Source: Staphylococcus ratti | GTDB taxonomy: Bacteria > Bacillota > Bacilli > Staphylococcales > Staphylococcaceae | NCBI RefSeq assembly: GCF_020883535.1 | Contig: NZ_CP086654.1 | Location: 1,984,001 to 2,048,000, forward strand | Reading direction: 5' to 3' | Length of the DNA stretch: 64,000 nt | Shown here: positions 8,428-16,699 of the stretch, piece after piece | Layout of the letters: every line of letters starts with the position of its first letter | Numbering within the stretch: the first letter of the stretch is position 1 | The notes under the pieces: model-generated | What the model saw: only the letters and a program-made list of their open reading frames with translations | Told to the model about the DNA's origin: nothing | Databases searched by the model: none | Program-made: the position numbers and the translations under genes

Positions 8428-9495
8428 TTAAGCAATGTATTTCTTATCTTGAGATTTTCTATAAAAATATTTAACAACAACTGCTAGTACAATAAACAAA
8501 CCAATTACACCCATCATCGGATAAACAAATGCAATTAATCCTTCAAATCCTACAAAACTTAAACCGTAAGCAATAGGGATGATTAAACTAATCATAATGT
8601 AATACTTTTTAGTATACGGTTTTGTAAAGCGTGCTGCGAAGGAATAAGATAAACCTAAAATCGTATTGTACATTACAGCTAACATGACGATTGAGAATAC
8701 AAACGTTAATATTGGTGAAATTTGATTCGCTAATACGAGTGTTGGAATAGCTGAATCTTGAATATGTGGATATTCTGATTGTAAAGCAAAGTTAATGAGT
8801 CCAAGCAATACAAGATAGACAACCCCACCAATAAGGCCACCTAAACCAGAAACGTTACGTTTAGAAGCATCTCCGCCAATTGCAACGAGTGTACTGAATC
8901 CTACGGCGAATGCTAAGCCCCCATAGTTAAAGCCATTCCAAATCCCTTGGATTAAACTTGGTTTTTCTACTACACTGTTCACTTCTGAAAAACCAATTGA
9001 TCCTTTGAATAAATAAGTTGCTGCAATAATGACAACTAAAATAATTAAAATCGGTGTTACAACACCTAAGGCGCCAACAATTTTGTTAAAGTCCATTAAT
9101 AAAGTGAGGTATACAATCGCACACATAATTAATGCCCCTAGCCAAACTGGTACGCCAAAACTTTCAAAGAATGTAGAACCCGCACCTGCAATCATCGTTA
9201 TTGTTACAGCATAAAGGGATAATATTAAAATATAATCGATAACTAATCCTAATTTTCTGCCGAATAAATATTCTAATGTTGTTTCATGGTTATTTGCATC
9301 AAATGCTGTACCAATTTTAGCCACTTGACGTCCGATAAACGTTAAAATCAGACCTGAAATGATAACCCCAATATAAGAATAAATTCCGTACATACTAAAG
9401 AATTGTTTAACTTCTTGACCTGTCGAGAATCCTGCACCTACGACAACGCCAACATAAGCGAAAGCAATTTTAATTGCTTCAGAATATTTGCGCAT
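8428..9495 (-). CDS. YkvI family membrane protein
   Basis: A 355-residue polytopic protein with about ten transmembrane helices, matching the YkvI family (APC superfamily fold, related to branched-chain amino-acid carriers). The opening AFAYVGVVVGAGFSTGQEVKQFF carries the GAGFSTGQE signature with its unwound first helix. Transport substrate unknown. The start is the ATG at 9495, downstream of GAGGAGGTC; an in-frame ATG at 9519 lies upstream of that site. It lies 42 bases upstream of the esterase gene on the same strand, and no clear terminator separates them, so the two may be co-transcribed. Confidence 0.8.
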   Translation of the reverse strand: MRKYSEAIKIAFAYVGVVVGAGFSTGQEVKQFFSMYGIYSYIGVIISGLILTFIGRQVAKIGTAFDANNHETTLEYLFGRKLGLVIDYILILSLYAVTITMIAGAGSTFFESFGVPVWLGALIMCAIVYLTLLMDFNKIVGALGVVTPILIILVVIIAATYLFKGSIGFSEVNSVVEKPSLIQGIWNGFNYGGLAFAVGFSTLVAIGGDASKRNVSGLGGLIGGVVYLVLLGLINFALQSEYPHIQDSAIPTLVLANQISPILTFVFSIVMLAVMYNTILGLSYSFAARFTKPYTKKYYIMISLIIPIAYGLSFVGFEGLIAFVYPMMGVIGLFIVLAVVVKYFYRKSQDKKYIA

Positions 9496-9873
9496 TTGTT
9501 TTGACCTCCTCATTTGCAAAACACGTTAAACATTAAACCATATTATACGTTTTATTTCAAATTTACAATCTAACTCAAAAACGCTATAACCCTTGTTATT
9601 ACAAGGGTTATGCGTATCATAAAACTAATTTTATGAATGTAATTATTCACTAAAGAGAATAATAACAACTAATGATAACGCTTTATTTGTATGTTTATAC
9701 ATATATTACTATAATTTCGTGCTATATTCGAAATTTTTATTAAATATAATCCAAAAAAATCGTAGCAGTAGCCATCTTTTTCCTTAATATATGAAAAAGC
9801 GTTAATTATAACTTTCAATAGTTCAATCTTTGAGACGTACGAAATAGCAATAAGCTTACTTTCGAAGTTATGA
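9496..9873. other. Intergenic region with one hairpin
   Basis: AT-rich gap between the MFS exporter end and the YkvI start. It holds the 9586-9611 palindrome and should contain the ykvI promoter. An 80-codon open frame spans 9669-9911 but has no ribosome site and overlaps the MFS end; I treat it as chance. Confidence 0.55.
9586..9611 (-). terminator. Perfect palindrome, possible terminator
   Basis: ATAACCCTTGT / ACAAGGGTTAT with a 4-base loop. On the minus strand it is followed by AGCGTTTTTG, a modest T run. It is 260 bases beyond the MFS stop and 90 upstream of ykvI, so it could instead be an operator for ykvI. Confidence 0.45.
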
Positions 9874-11304
9874 TTACTTTTCTGGTTTTTCATTTTTCTC
9901 TTTTGAAGCATTTGTCAATGTCCATGCTAAGACAAGTGCAATAAGGATTAAAACAAGCGCAACATAGTAGGCTACATGCATTCCTGTCGTCATTGCTTCA
10001 TCTTGAACTGCTTTTGTAACATTTGAATGTTGAGCGATAGACATATTTTGGACACCTGTAACAATGCCAACAAATATCGCAATCCCGGTTGCTCCAGCGA
10101 TAGGTTGCAACACATTGAATATCGCTGTCCCATGCGGATATTTTTCTTTCGGCAAAGCATTCAGTCCATTTGTACTCGCGGGCATCATAATCGCTGCAAT
10201 ACCAATCATTAAGACAATATATGCTACAACAAATACCAATACGGAAAGGCCAGGATGAATCGTAGTATAGAAAAACGTCACGCCTAACAATAACACAAGC
10301 CCGGGAATCACTAATTTTCGGGGCCCAAATTTATCAAAAAGATTTCCCATAAATGGTGAAAGTATTCCATTTAAAATAGCACCAGGCAATAAAATAAGGC
10401 CGGCTATTTTAGCTGAGAATCCCATCGGTCCTTGTAAATACATCGGCATTACAATTTCAGAAGCAAACATCGCCATAATGACGATAATAAAGATAATCAT
10501 TCCTTTAGTGTAGTTATGATACTTTAAGACTCTGAAATCAAGAATAGGTGTTTCGAGTTGATATTGACGTCGAATAAAAAAGAAAACACAAATGATACCC
10601 ACTATCATAGACACAAATATAAGTGGATTAAAAAGGCCACCTTCAGTTGCGCCCATTTTAGAAATACTGAAAATAATACCGGTAACCCCAACCGTAGAAA
10701 GAATGACTGAAAGAAAATCAATTTTAGGTCTTGTCACTTCACCTACATTTTTAAGAAACAACATCGCAAAGATAAATGTAAAAATCATAAATGGAACCAT
10801 AATAAAAAAGAGCCAACGCCATCCAAGATAATCTACAATAAATCCAGATAATGTCGGTCCAATCGCTGGCGCGAACATAATTACAAAACCAAATACTCCC
10901 ATTACTTTTCCTCGAATACTTTCGTCAAACAGTAGCAACATCGCATTCATAATTAAAGGAATCATCAAGCCGGTACCAATCGCTTGAATCATTCTACCTG
11001 TCAATAACATAGGAAAATTGACTGCCGAGCCTGCAATTAACGTCCCTATTGTAAAAATAACAACCAATCCTAAAAATAAACGTCGTGTTGAAAACCACTG
11101 AATAATTAATGCTGATAAAGGCGATACGATCCCCATAATCATCATGAAACCACTGGCCATCCATTGAACCGTAGTACGGGATATACCAAAATCTTTCATT
11201 AATTCATGAAGGGCAATGTTTAACAATGTTTCGTTTAAAATCATAAAAAAAGCGCCCATCAAAAATACTGTCATAACTATTCTGGAATAGTTGTTTTTTT
11301 CCAT
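9874..11304 (-). CDS. MFS drug exporter, DHA2 (14-helix) family
   Basis: A 476-residue H+-coupled multidrug exporter of the EmrB/QacA (DHA2) type. Features are an N-terminal helix followed by HELMKDFGIS and TTVQWMASGFMM, the motif C region APAIGPTLSGFIVDYLGWRW near residue 147 that marks antiporters, and fourteen hydrophobic segments. The C-terminus is short and basic. The substrate is unknown; staphylococcal relatives include LmrS, SdrM and MdeA and I cannot assign it to one. No regulator gene lies adjacent. The ATG follows a weak GGGGGAAA site. Confidence 0.85.
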   Translation of the reverse strand: MEKNNYSRIVMTVFLMGAFFMILNETLLNIALHELMKDFGISRTTVQWMASGFMMIMGIVSPLSALIIQWFSTRRLFLGLVVIFTIGTLIAGSAVNFPMLLTGRMIQAIGTGLMIPLIMNAMLLLFDESIRGKVMGVFGFVIMFAPAIGPTLSGFIVDYLGWRWLFFIMVPFMIFTFIFAMLFLKNVGEVTRPKIDFLSVILSTVGVTGIIFSISKMGATEGGLFNPLIFVSMIVGIICVFFFIRRQYQLETPILDFRVLKYHNYTKGMIIFIIVIMAMFASEIVMPMYLQGPMGFSAKIAGLILLPGAILNGILSPFMGNLFDKFGPRKLVIPGLVLLLGVTFFYTTIHPGLSVLVFVVAYIVLMIGIAAIMMPASTNGLNALPKEKYPHGTAIFNVLQPIAGATGIAIFVGIVTGVQNMSIAQHSNVTKAVQDEAMTTGMHVAYYVALVLILIALVLAWTLTNASKEKNEKPEK

Positions 11305-11400
11305 ACATTTCCCCCATTTTCAAAACTGATTACACACTATACATTACCCATTTGTTCAGAATTGAAAAGTGACTGTTCTTACATTTTCTATAATGTTGCA

Positions 11401-11446
11401 CGAAATAAAGAGACTAGGACATTGATGTCCTAGTCTCTTTATTTCG
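11401..11446. terminator. Long bidirectional terminator
   Basis: A 22-bp perfect inverted repeat (CGAAATAAAGAGACTAGGAC to its complement) with only two unpaired central bases. It ends the hypothetical gene at 11454 (minus) and could also shield the MFS promoter. Confidence 0.85.
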
Positions 11447-11453
11447 AGTGATA

Positions 11454-11954
11454 TTATTTTGCATCTTTATAGTGACTTAAGTCGCCGAAATCAACAACGA
11501 CTTGGTCCATACGTTTCGCTGTTTCTTTAAGTACATTACGCGCCACTTTATTTTCAGGGTCAATTTTTAATATCTGCTTGGCAATATCAAAAGCTTTTTT
11601 ATCCGAAATGACTGGTTCAGGAATCGCGTGTAGTAATAACATTTGAAGTAAGCTTTTAACTTCTTTTCCTTCAGTCAACTTAATCGATGACTCTGCATGA
11701 TAGTAAGCTGCATCTAGAGCGCCAGGTACCTCACTTAAAGGATATACAAGGAGTAAAAACGCAAGGTCATGAATTTCTGACGTTTCTTCTTGTTTGATCA
11801 TATCTAAAAGACATGTGTAGTACATCACGCTTTCGTCTTCATGGGCACTAGAGATATAAGCTTCTTCAAACGCTAAGAAATCAGTCGCGGACATTAAGCT
11901 TTTAACAGCTGAAAATTCACCGTTTAAGACGTGTTTTTGAATTAATTCTTGCAT
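11454..11954 (-). CDS. Conserved hypothetical protein, helical-repeat-like
   Basis: I do not recognise this 166-residue protein by name. It is acidic, cytosolic and almost wholly alpha-helical, with pairs of amphipathic helices and a late KAFDIAKQILKIDPENKVARNVL stretch that looks like a single TPR-type repeat. No signal peptide, Cys pairs or catalytic motif is visible. ATG at 11954 follows AGGAGGAC, a strong ribosome site, and a strong terminator follows the stop, so the gene is real and monocistronic. A role as a protein-protein adaptor is only a guess. Confidence 0.7.
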   Translation of the reverse strand: MQELIQKHVLNGEFSAVKSLMSATDFLAFEEAYISSAHEDESVMYYTCLLDMIKQEETSEIHDLAFLLLVYPLSEVPGALDAAYYHAESSIKLTEGKEVKSLLQMLLLHAIPEPVISDKKAFDIAKQILKIDPENKVARNVLKETAKRMDQVVVDFGDLSHYKDAK

Positions 11955-12123
11955 AGCTTGTCCTCCTGAATTTGCACCTCATAATAATTACATTTATTCT
12001 AACATAAATTTAAACAAATTGCTTGTTTGTATGATATTAATTTTTTAAATTGTCTTTCAGGAAATCATCATAACATCTTAAGTTAGAACCGTATAGCGTT
12101 TAGTGTAAAAACAACATATTTTA

Positions 12124-13140
12124 TCAAAATTGACGAACACGATACATTAAATATAAGAAGTAAGGTGCACCGATAATCGCAGCAATGACACCAGCTGGGA
12201 GGCCATTAGGTTGCAATAAGACTTGACCAATATTATCCGACACCACAAGCAAGATCCCTCCTATTATCATCGCAAGAGGTAAGAAACTTTGATGTCTCGG
12301 TCCAATGATAGACCTTGCAATATGTGGCCCCATCAATCCAATAAAACCAATCGCGCCAGCAACTGAAACTGCAACAGAAGATAATAAAATTGCTGCTAAA
12401 ACTAATATTACACGTTGACGATTGAGCGAAACCCCCAAAGCAACGGCAATGGTATCATCTGTATTTAATATATTAAGTGTTTCTGCTTTATATAATATCA
12501 CTGGAATGATGATGACTAACCAAGGTAAAAATGCCCACACAAATGGCCAAGTGTCGCCCCATATATTCCCTGCTAGCCAAGCCGAAATAAATTCAGACTG
12601 GCTTTTATCAAAAGATGAAACTAATGTGAGCGCGCCTCCTGAAAGTGCTGCAGAAAGACCTATACCCACTAATACCATACTCTCAGGCGATAGGCCTTTT
12701 TTACCTTCATAGCTAAAGTAAAAAAGAAATAATGTGACGACCAATCCTCCAATTAAACTTACAAGAGGCAACATATATACAAAGTCGTCGGCTTTAATTT
12801 GACCAATCGCAATAAATAACGCAATCGCAAAACCGCTTCCTGCATTAATACCTAAAATACCAGGTTCCGCAAGCGCATTCCTCGTGACCCCTTGTAAAAT
12901 CGCACCACTTAAGCTAAGCGCGATACCTGCAAATAAAGTAATCATTAAACGAGGCAAACGAAATTCGACAAGTATCAATTGTGAAGCACTGTCACCGAAC
13001 CCTAGCAACGTTTGCCATACTTGTTGAAATGTCATACGATACTCACCAGTCATAAGATTGAGGATGATACATATCAATAATATGACGCTACTTATTAACA
13101 AAGCTACACGTCGCTTCACTTTCACTTTTGATTCAATCAA
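12124..13140 (-). CDS. fhuG: Ferric hydroxamate ABC permease FhuG
   Basis: A 338-residue FecCD-family permease with about nine or ten helices. Signature segments are LVEFRLPRLMITLFAG near residue 57, GAILQGVTRNALAEPGILGINAG near residue 84, and the FhuC-coupling loop region FIGLMGPHIARSIIGPRHQ near residue 273. It ends AAIIGAPYFLYLMYRVRQF, the standard family tail. The start is TTG at 13140, eight bases after AAGGAGGG, and it overlaps the stop of the restored fhuB frame (TTGA), so coupling is likely. It pairs with FhuB to import iron(III)-hydroxamates, powered by FhuC. Confidence 0.9.
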   Translation of the reverse strand: MIESKVKVKRRVALLISSVILLICIILNLMTGEYRMTFQQVWQTLLGFGDSASQLILVEFRLPRLMITLFAGIALSLSGAILQGVTRNALAEPGILGINAGSGFAIALFIAIGQIKADDFVYMLPLVSLIGGLVVTLFLFYFSYEGKKGLSPESMVLVGIGLSAALSGGALTLVSSFDKSQSEFISAWLAGNIWGDTWPFVWAFLPWLVIIIPVILYKAETLNILNTDDTIAVALGVSLNRQRVILVLAAILLSSVAVSVAGAIGFIGLMGPHIARSIIGPRHQSFLPLAMIIGGILLVVSDNIGQVLLQPNGLPAGVIAAIIGAPYFLYLMYRVRQF

Positions 13141-14137
13141 TATAGACGCCCTCCTTTTTTAATAAGGTATAAAAAGAAAGGCACACCAATAAACGAGATG
13201 ATGGCACTCATAGGTGCTTCTCCAAGCAATCTCGCTAATATATCGGCCGCTAAAACGAGCGCCCCCCTAAGACAGCTGAGAGAGGTAATATTTTCTCGTA
13301 CTCAGTTCCAATGAGAAAGCGTACCAAATGCGGGACGATAAGACCTACAAATGCGATTTGTCCTACCATCGCAACAGAAATTCCCGCTAATAACATCGTT
13401 AGCAGTAAAGCAACAATACTTATCATTTTAGTATTTTGCCCCAATCCTTTGGCTATCGATTCACCTAAACTCAATATCGTCAATTGACGTCGCATGAACA
13501 TTAACGCAATCATCGCTATGATGACCAAAGGGACACTTATATACAAATGGTGCCAAGTTGTGCTAGAAATTCCGCCTGCATTCCAAAAATTAATGGACTG
13601 ATTAAGACGGAATAATAAAGCTACGCCTTGACTTAGCGCGGTCAATAGCGCACTGACTGCAGCGCCTGCAAGAATCAAACGCATCGGATTGAAGCCATCG
13701 CGTCTTGCAGAACCAATAGTTAAAACTAAAGTACCGCCAAAAATAGCTCCCAAAAAACTAATCATGATTAAAACGATGAAAGGTGCCCCTGGGTAAAAAG
13801 CAAAAGCCACTGCTAAAGCAAACGCAGCCCCAGCGTTTAAACCGATTAAACTTGGGTCTGCGAGTCCATTTTTCGTCACACCTTGAACGACAGCACCTGA
13901 TACTGCCAAAGCCATACCTACTAGCATAGCTCCAACATCTCGAGGTAAACGAATTTCTACTATCACATTATGCGCTGGGTTAGAAGCATCATAATGAAAA
14001 ATTGCATGCCATATCGTTTGTACTCCGACATGTGTCTCTCCTAATAAAATAGAAGCAATAAAAGCGAAAAACAATAAACTGAGCGCAATAACGAGATAAA
14101 AAGTAAATCGAAATTGATGGTTGACCGTCTCTTTCAT
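13137..14137 (-). pseudogene. fhuB: Ferric hydroxamate ABC permease FhuB, frameshifted
   Basis: The open frame from 14137 gives 295 residues of a FecCD permease (VEIRLPRDVGAMLVGM, GAVVQGVTKNGLADPSLIGL, FVGLIVPHLVRFLIG) but ends abnormally with GGRSF at 13250. In another frame the next codons read GALVLAADILARLLGE then MSAIISFIGVPFFLYLIKK and stop at 13137, exactly the missing family C-terminus. The break lies at a six-G tract (plus-strand C at 13262-13267); one extra G restores about 333 residues and the motif LGGALVLAAD. The lost part is the last one or two helices, so the protein as read is probably inactive. It could be a sequencing error, true decay or phase variation. Confidence 0.88.
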
Positions 14138-14158
14138 TTTTATTCCTCTTTCGTTAAA

Positions 14159-14965
14159 TTACTTAACTTTTTCATAATGTTTGCACAGTAAATTATACGT
14201 CACAAGCATCGGTTTTCCTGTACGCGGATCTATACTTAATTCCGCATCTATGTTAAACACTTCTTCAAGAATTTGATTCGTTAAAACATCGTGTGTTTCA
14301 CCTTGCTTAACAATATCGCCTTTTTTCATTGTAATTAAATAATCAGAAAAGCGAATCGCCTGGTTAATATCATGTAAAACCATCACAATCGTTGTATTAT
14401 GCTCACGATTAAGCTCCTGTACCAACTCCAAAATTTCAAGTTGATGTGAAATATCTAAATAAGTTGTCGGCTCATCAAGAAAAATAATATCTGTTTTTTG
14501 CGCAAGCGCCATAGCAATCCATACGCGTTGGCGTTGGCCACCACTTAAATCATTCACCGCACGATGCTTAAAATCATACGTCCCTGTAACACGCATCGCC
14601 CACTCAATTTCCTTTTTGTCTTCTTCTGATAAGCGGCCGAATCCTTTTTGATGTGGAAAGCGTCCATATGAAACGAGTTCAGCTGCAGTAAGTCCGTCTG
14701 CGACATCAGGAGATTGTGGTAAAATCGCAATCTTTTTCGCAATTTCCTTAGTTGCTTGTGATTGAATATTTTTACCATCCAAATAAACTTCACCACTTTT
14801 AGTATGAAGTAAGCGAGATAAAGCTTTTAACAATGTGGATTTCCCACATCCGTTCGGTCCGATGATTGACGTAATTTTCCCATCAGGAATCGCAACATCC
14901 AAATTGTCGACAATGACACGGTCGCCATATCCTATTGTCACTTCTTTTCCTGTTAATCTACTCAT
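14159..14965 (-). CDS. fhuC: ABC ATPase FhuC
   Basis: A 268-residue ABC nucleotide-binding protein, length as in S. aureus FhuC. Walker A is GPNGCGKST, the signature LSGGQRQR, Walker B IIFLDEPT, and the switch His lies in VMVLHDIN. The sequence closely resembles FhuC as I recall it. In S. aureus FhuC also powers other siderophore permeases that lack their own ATPase. I start at the ATG at 14965 (MSRLTGKEV), five bases after AAGGA; the frame extends to 15007 without a better site. First gene of fhuCBG, with a Fur box about 75 bases upstream. Confidence 0.93.
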   Translation of the reverse strand: MSRLTGKEVTIGYGDRVIVDNLDVAIPDGKITSIIGPNGCGKSTLLKALSRLLHTKSGEVYLDGKNIQSQATKEIAKKIAILPQSPDVADGLTAAELVSYGRFPHQKGFGRLSEEDKKEIEWAMRVTGTYDFKHRAVNDLSGGQRQRVWIAMALAQKTDIIFLDEPTTYLDISHQLEILELVQELNREHNTTIVMVLHDINQAIRFSDYLITMKKGDIVKQGETHDVLTNQILEEVFNIDAELSIDPRTGKPMLVTYNLLCKHYEKVK

Positions 14966-15037
14966 CGTCATCCTTCTTTCTATACTTGCTATTGATTTAG
15001 CATTCATTTATATAATATCAGTATTTATAGCACTAAT

Positions 15038-15052
15038 TGAGAATCATTTTCA
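15038..15052 (-). promoter_or_regulatory. Fur box upstream of fhuC
   Basis: TGAGAATCATTTTCA matches the 7-1-7 Fur motif TGATAATNATTATCA at 13 of 15 positions. Its placement 73 bases before fhuC fits iron repression of the hydroxamate uptake operon. Confidence 0.75.
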
Positions 15053-15116
15053 CGTTTGTTCATTATATCATTTTTTAACATGCTTTTCTATTTGAAATTT
15101 GTCAATATAAAAAAGT

Positions 15117-15157
15117 ATAGGATGACGATAGTGTGCACTTTCACTTCGTCATCCTAT
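15117..15157 (-). terminator. Terminator of the YitT gene
   Basis: TATAGGATGACG pairs with CGTCATCCTATA across a 17-base loop, and the minus strand continues into a run of T (CTTTTTTATA). It also insulates fhuC from the neighbouring unit. Confidence 0.8.
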
Positions 15158-15213
15158 ATTCATATCTTTTCAGTTCAATGATCATTATATTTGCTATTGT
15201 TAATTATAAACCG

Positions 15214-16047
15214 TTAATCTTCCACTAAAAAACCATTCCCATAAACATCACGTACATCATGAACTACTACAAACGCATTATGATCGATTTTGCGTATCAA
15301 TCGTTTTGTTCTTGAAAGTTGTGTTTTGCTTATCACTGCATAAAGTACGTCTGTTTCTTGTTTAGAAAAATAGCCGCGTCCGTTTAAAATTGTGACACCA
15401 CGACCGATATCTTCGTCTATCATTTTAGCAACACGATCAGGTTCTTTAGAAATAATTGTGACCGCTTTTTTAGGATTTAAACCTTCTATAACAAAATCAA
15501 TCACTTTTGTCCCAATATATAAACTAATTAATGTAATGAGGACGCGATCTAAAGGAATGACAGTGAGTGAAATCATTACAACAATGAAATCGAAAAAAAG
15601 TAACGCATAAGGTGTGCTTACATCTAAATATTTATTAGCAATACGCGCTAATATTGTTGTTCCCGCTGTTGTACCTCCTGCTAATATAATGACACCAATG
15701 CCTAAACCCACTGTTAATCCACCAAACACAGCATTAACTAAAATATCGTCTGCTTTCACATGCCACGTTTCCGTTAAACTTAAAAAGACAGAAATCAATA
15801 CCGTCGCGAAAACAGTTAAATACATACTTCGTTTACTTAAAAACTTATATCCAATCGCAATCAGTACCGCATTTACAATAAAGTTAGTCCATGCAGGTGA
15901 GATGTCAAAAGCATAGTATAAAATGATTGCTAAACCTGTGACGCCACCTTCACCAAGGTCCCCCGAAATGATAAACACATTGACACCTGCCGCAAAAATA
16001 AAGCTGCCAATAATAACTAAAATCAAGTCCCTTACCGTTCTTTTCAC
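15214..16047 (-). CDS. YitT family membrane protein (DUF161 + DUF2179)
   Basis: A 277-residue protein with five or six N-terminal helices (about 8-165) holding the YitT pattern GSFIFAAGVNVFIISGDLGEGGVTGLA, followed by a cytosolic DUF2179 domain (about 185-275) containing GRGVTILNGRGYF and the late HNAFVVVHDVRDVYGNGF. Family members are widespread in Firmicutes, with no firm biochemical role known to me; the soluble domain suggests ligand sensing. The ATG follows AAGGGGATGATG. Monocistronic with its own terminator. Confidence 0.87.
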   Translation of the reverse strand: MKRTVRDLILVIIGSFIFAAGVNVFIISGDLGEGGVTGLAIILYYAFDISPAWTNFIVNAVLIAIGYKFLSKRSMYLTVFATVLISVFLSLTETWHVKADDILVNAVFGGLTVGLGIGVIILAGGTTAGTTILARIANKYLDVSTPYALLFFDFIVVMISLTVIPLDRVLITLISLYIGTKVIDFVIEGLNPKKAVTIISKEPDRVAKMIDEDIGRGVTILNGRGYFSKQETDVLYAVISKTQLSRTKRLIRKIDHNAFVVVHDVRDVYGNGFLVED

Positions 16048-16320
16048 ACCATCATCCCCTTATTCATTTTTCATATCTATTAACACTAGCCATATTATCA
16101 CAATTTCGCGCATTAGCGTACCCCAGTTACTACAGTGGCGATAGAGGTAAATATGATGCCAAACATAAAGCACGCTTAATCATGCAAAATATATCCTTTA
16201 CACTTCATTTCGTTTAAATATCTCCATCGAAAATCTAAGCGCTAATTAGCTATCAACACTAATATTACATCATACTTTAATGATAAGATTAAAAAATTTT
16301 ATAAATTTCTGAATTTTTAG
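16048..16320. other. Intergenic region with a cre-like sequence
   Basis: This is the left part of the 650-base gap between the YitT gene and nupC. Near 16234-16247 TCTAAGCGCTAATT matches 12 of 14 positions of the CcpA cre consensus, about 110 bases before the start of the small RNA candidate, which is far for direct repression. The yitT promoter should lie here too. No reading frame is convincing. Confidence 0.35.
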
Positions 16321-16349
16321 TTTACTAATAGACTATTTTTCTGTATAAT
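16321..16349 (+). promoter_or_regulatory. Promoter of the small RNA candidate
   Basis: -35 TTTACT (16321-16326), 17-base spacer, perfect -10 TATAAT (16344-16349). Predicted transcription start is near 16356. Confidence 0.7.
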
Positions 16350-16355
16350 AAGAAT

Positions 16356-16508
16356 TACCTTATTTGTTGCAAGTCAACAAGAGGCCATCTCCTTTGTGTT
16401 GTTTATAGTAAGAGAGATTTTTGCTCATTAGTTGATATTTTGCTCGAGTATCAACCAATTATTCATTTCCCGTCAAGGCAGTTCGGCAATAGCTGAGCTG
16501 TCTTTTTT
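16356..16508 (+). ncRNA. Candidate trans-acting small RNA, about 150 nt
   Basis: A self-contained transcription unit with no reading frame: a good promoter, then about 150 bases holding three helices. These are TTGTTG/CAACAA (16363-16380), GTTGATA/TATCAAC (16431-16455) and a terminator AAGGCAGTTCGGC-AATA-GCTGAGCTGTCTT (16475-16504, with G.U pairs) followed by six T. A single-stranded CATTTCCCGTC stretch just before the terminator resembles the C-rich seed regions of staphylococcal sRNAs. No gene follows on the plus strand, so a leader role is unlikely. Size is close to RsaI/RsaOG but I cannot confirm identity. Confidence 0.65.
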
Positions 16509-16520
16509 ATGTAAAAATAA

Positions 16521-16682
16521 GGGAGCGGGACAGAAATCTATTTGATTTCGTCGTCCCGCCCCCACAAGGCTGACTAGGATTGAAGAAGCTAGCAAGCGCA
16601 GTTCAATCCAGTCAGCTACTGTGCTCTTTTATTTTAACGCTCTACCTATGATGCGGGACAGAAATCTATTTGATTTCTGTCA
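16521..16682. repeat. Staphylococcal intergenic hairpin repeat element
   Basis: Two copies of a 25-base unit starting GCGGGACAGAAATC and ending TTTGATTTC (16525-16549, 16653-16677) flank a long imperfect hairpin whose arms are GCTGACTAGGATTGAA (16569-16584) and TTCAATCCAGTCAGC (16602-16616). The first copy also closes on itself through GCGGGAC/GTCCCGC. It looks like the multi-hairpin intergenic repeats common in staphylococci. The copy nearest nupC may serve as its terminator. Confidence 0.7.
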
Positions 16683-16699
16683 CACGCTTTATATTGCTT

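Noticed and set aside
9669..9911. 80-codon minus-strand frame after the MFS exporter
   Set aside because: No ribosome site, overlaps the exporter end, and composition follows local AT bias.
16521..16682. CRISPR-like array
   Set aside because: Only two copies of a repeat with a single hairpin-forming spacer and no cas genes; it fits an intergenic hairpin element.
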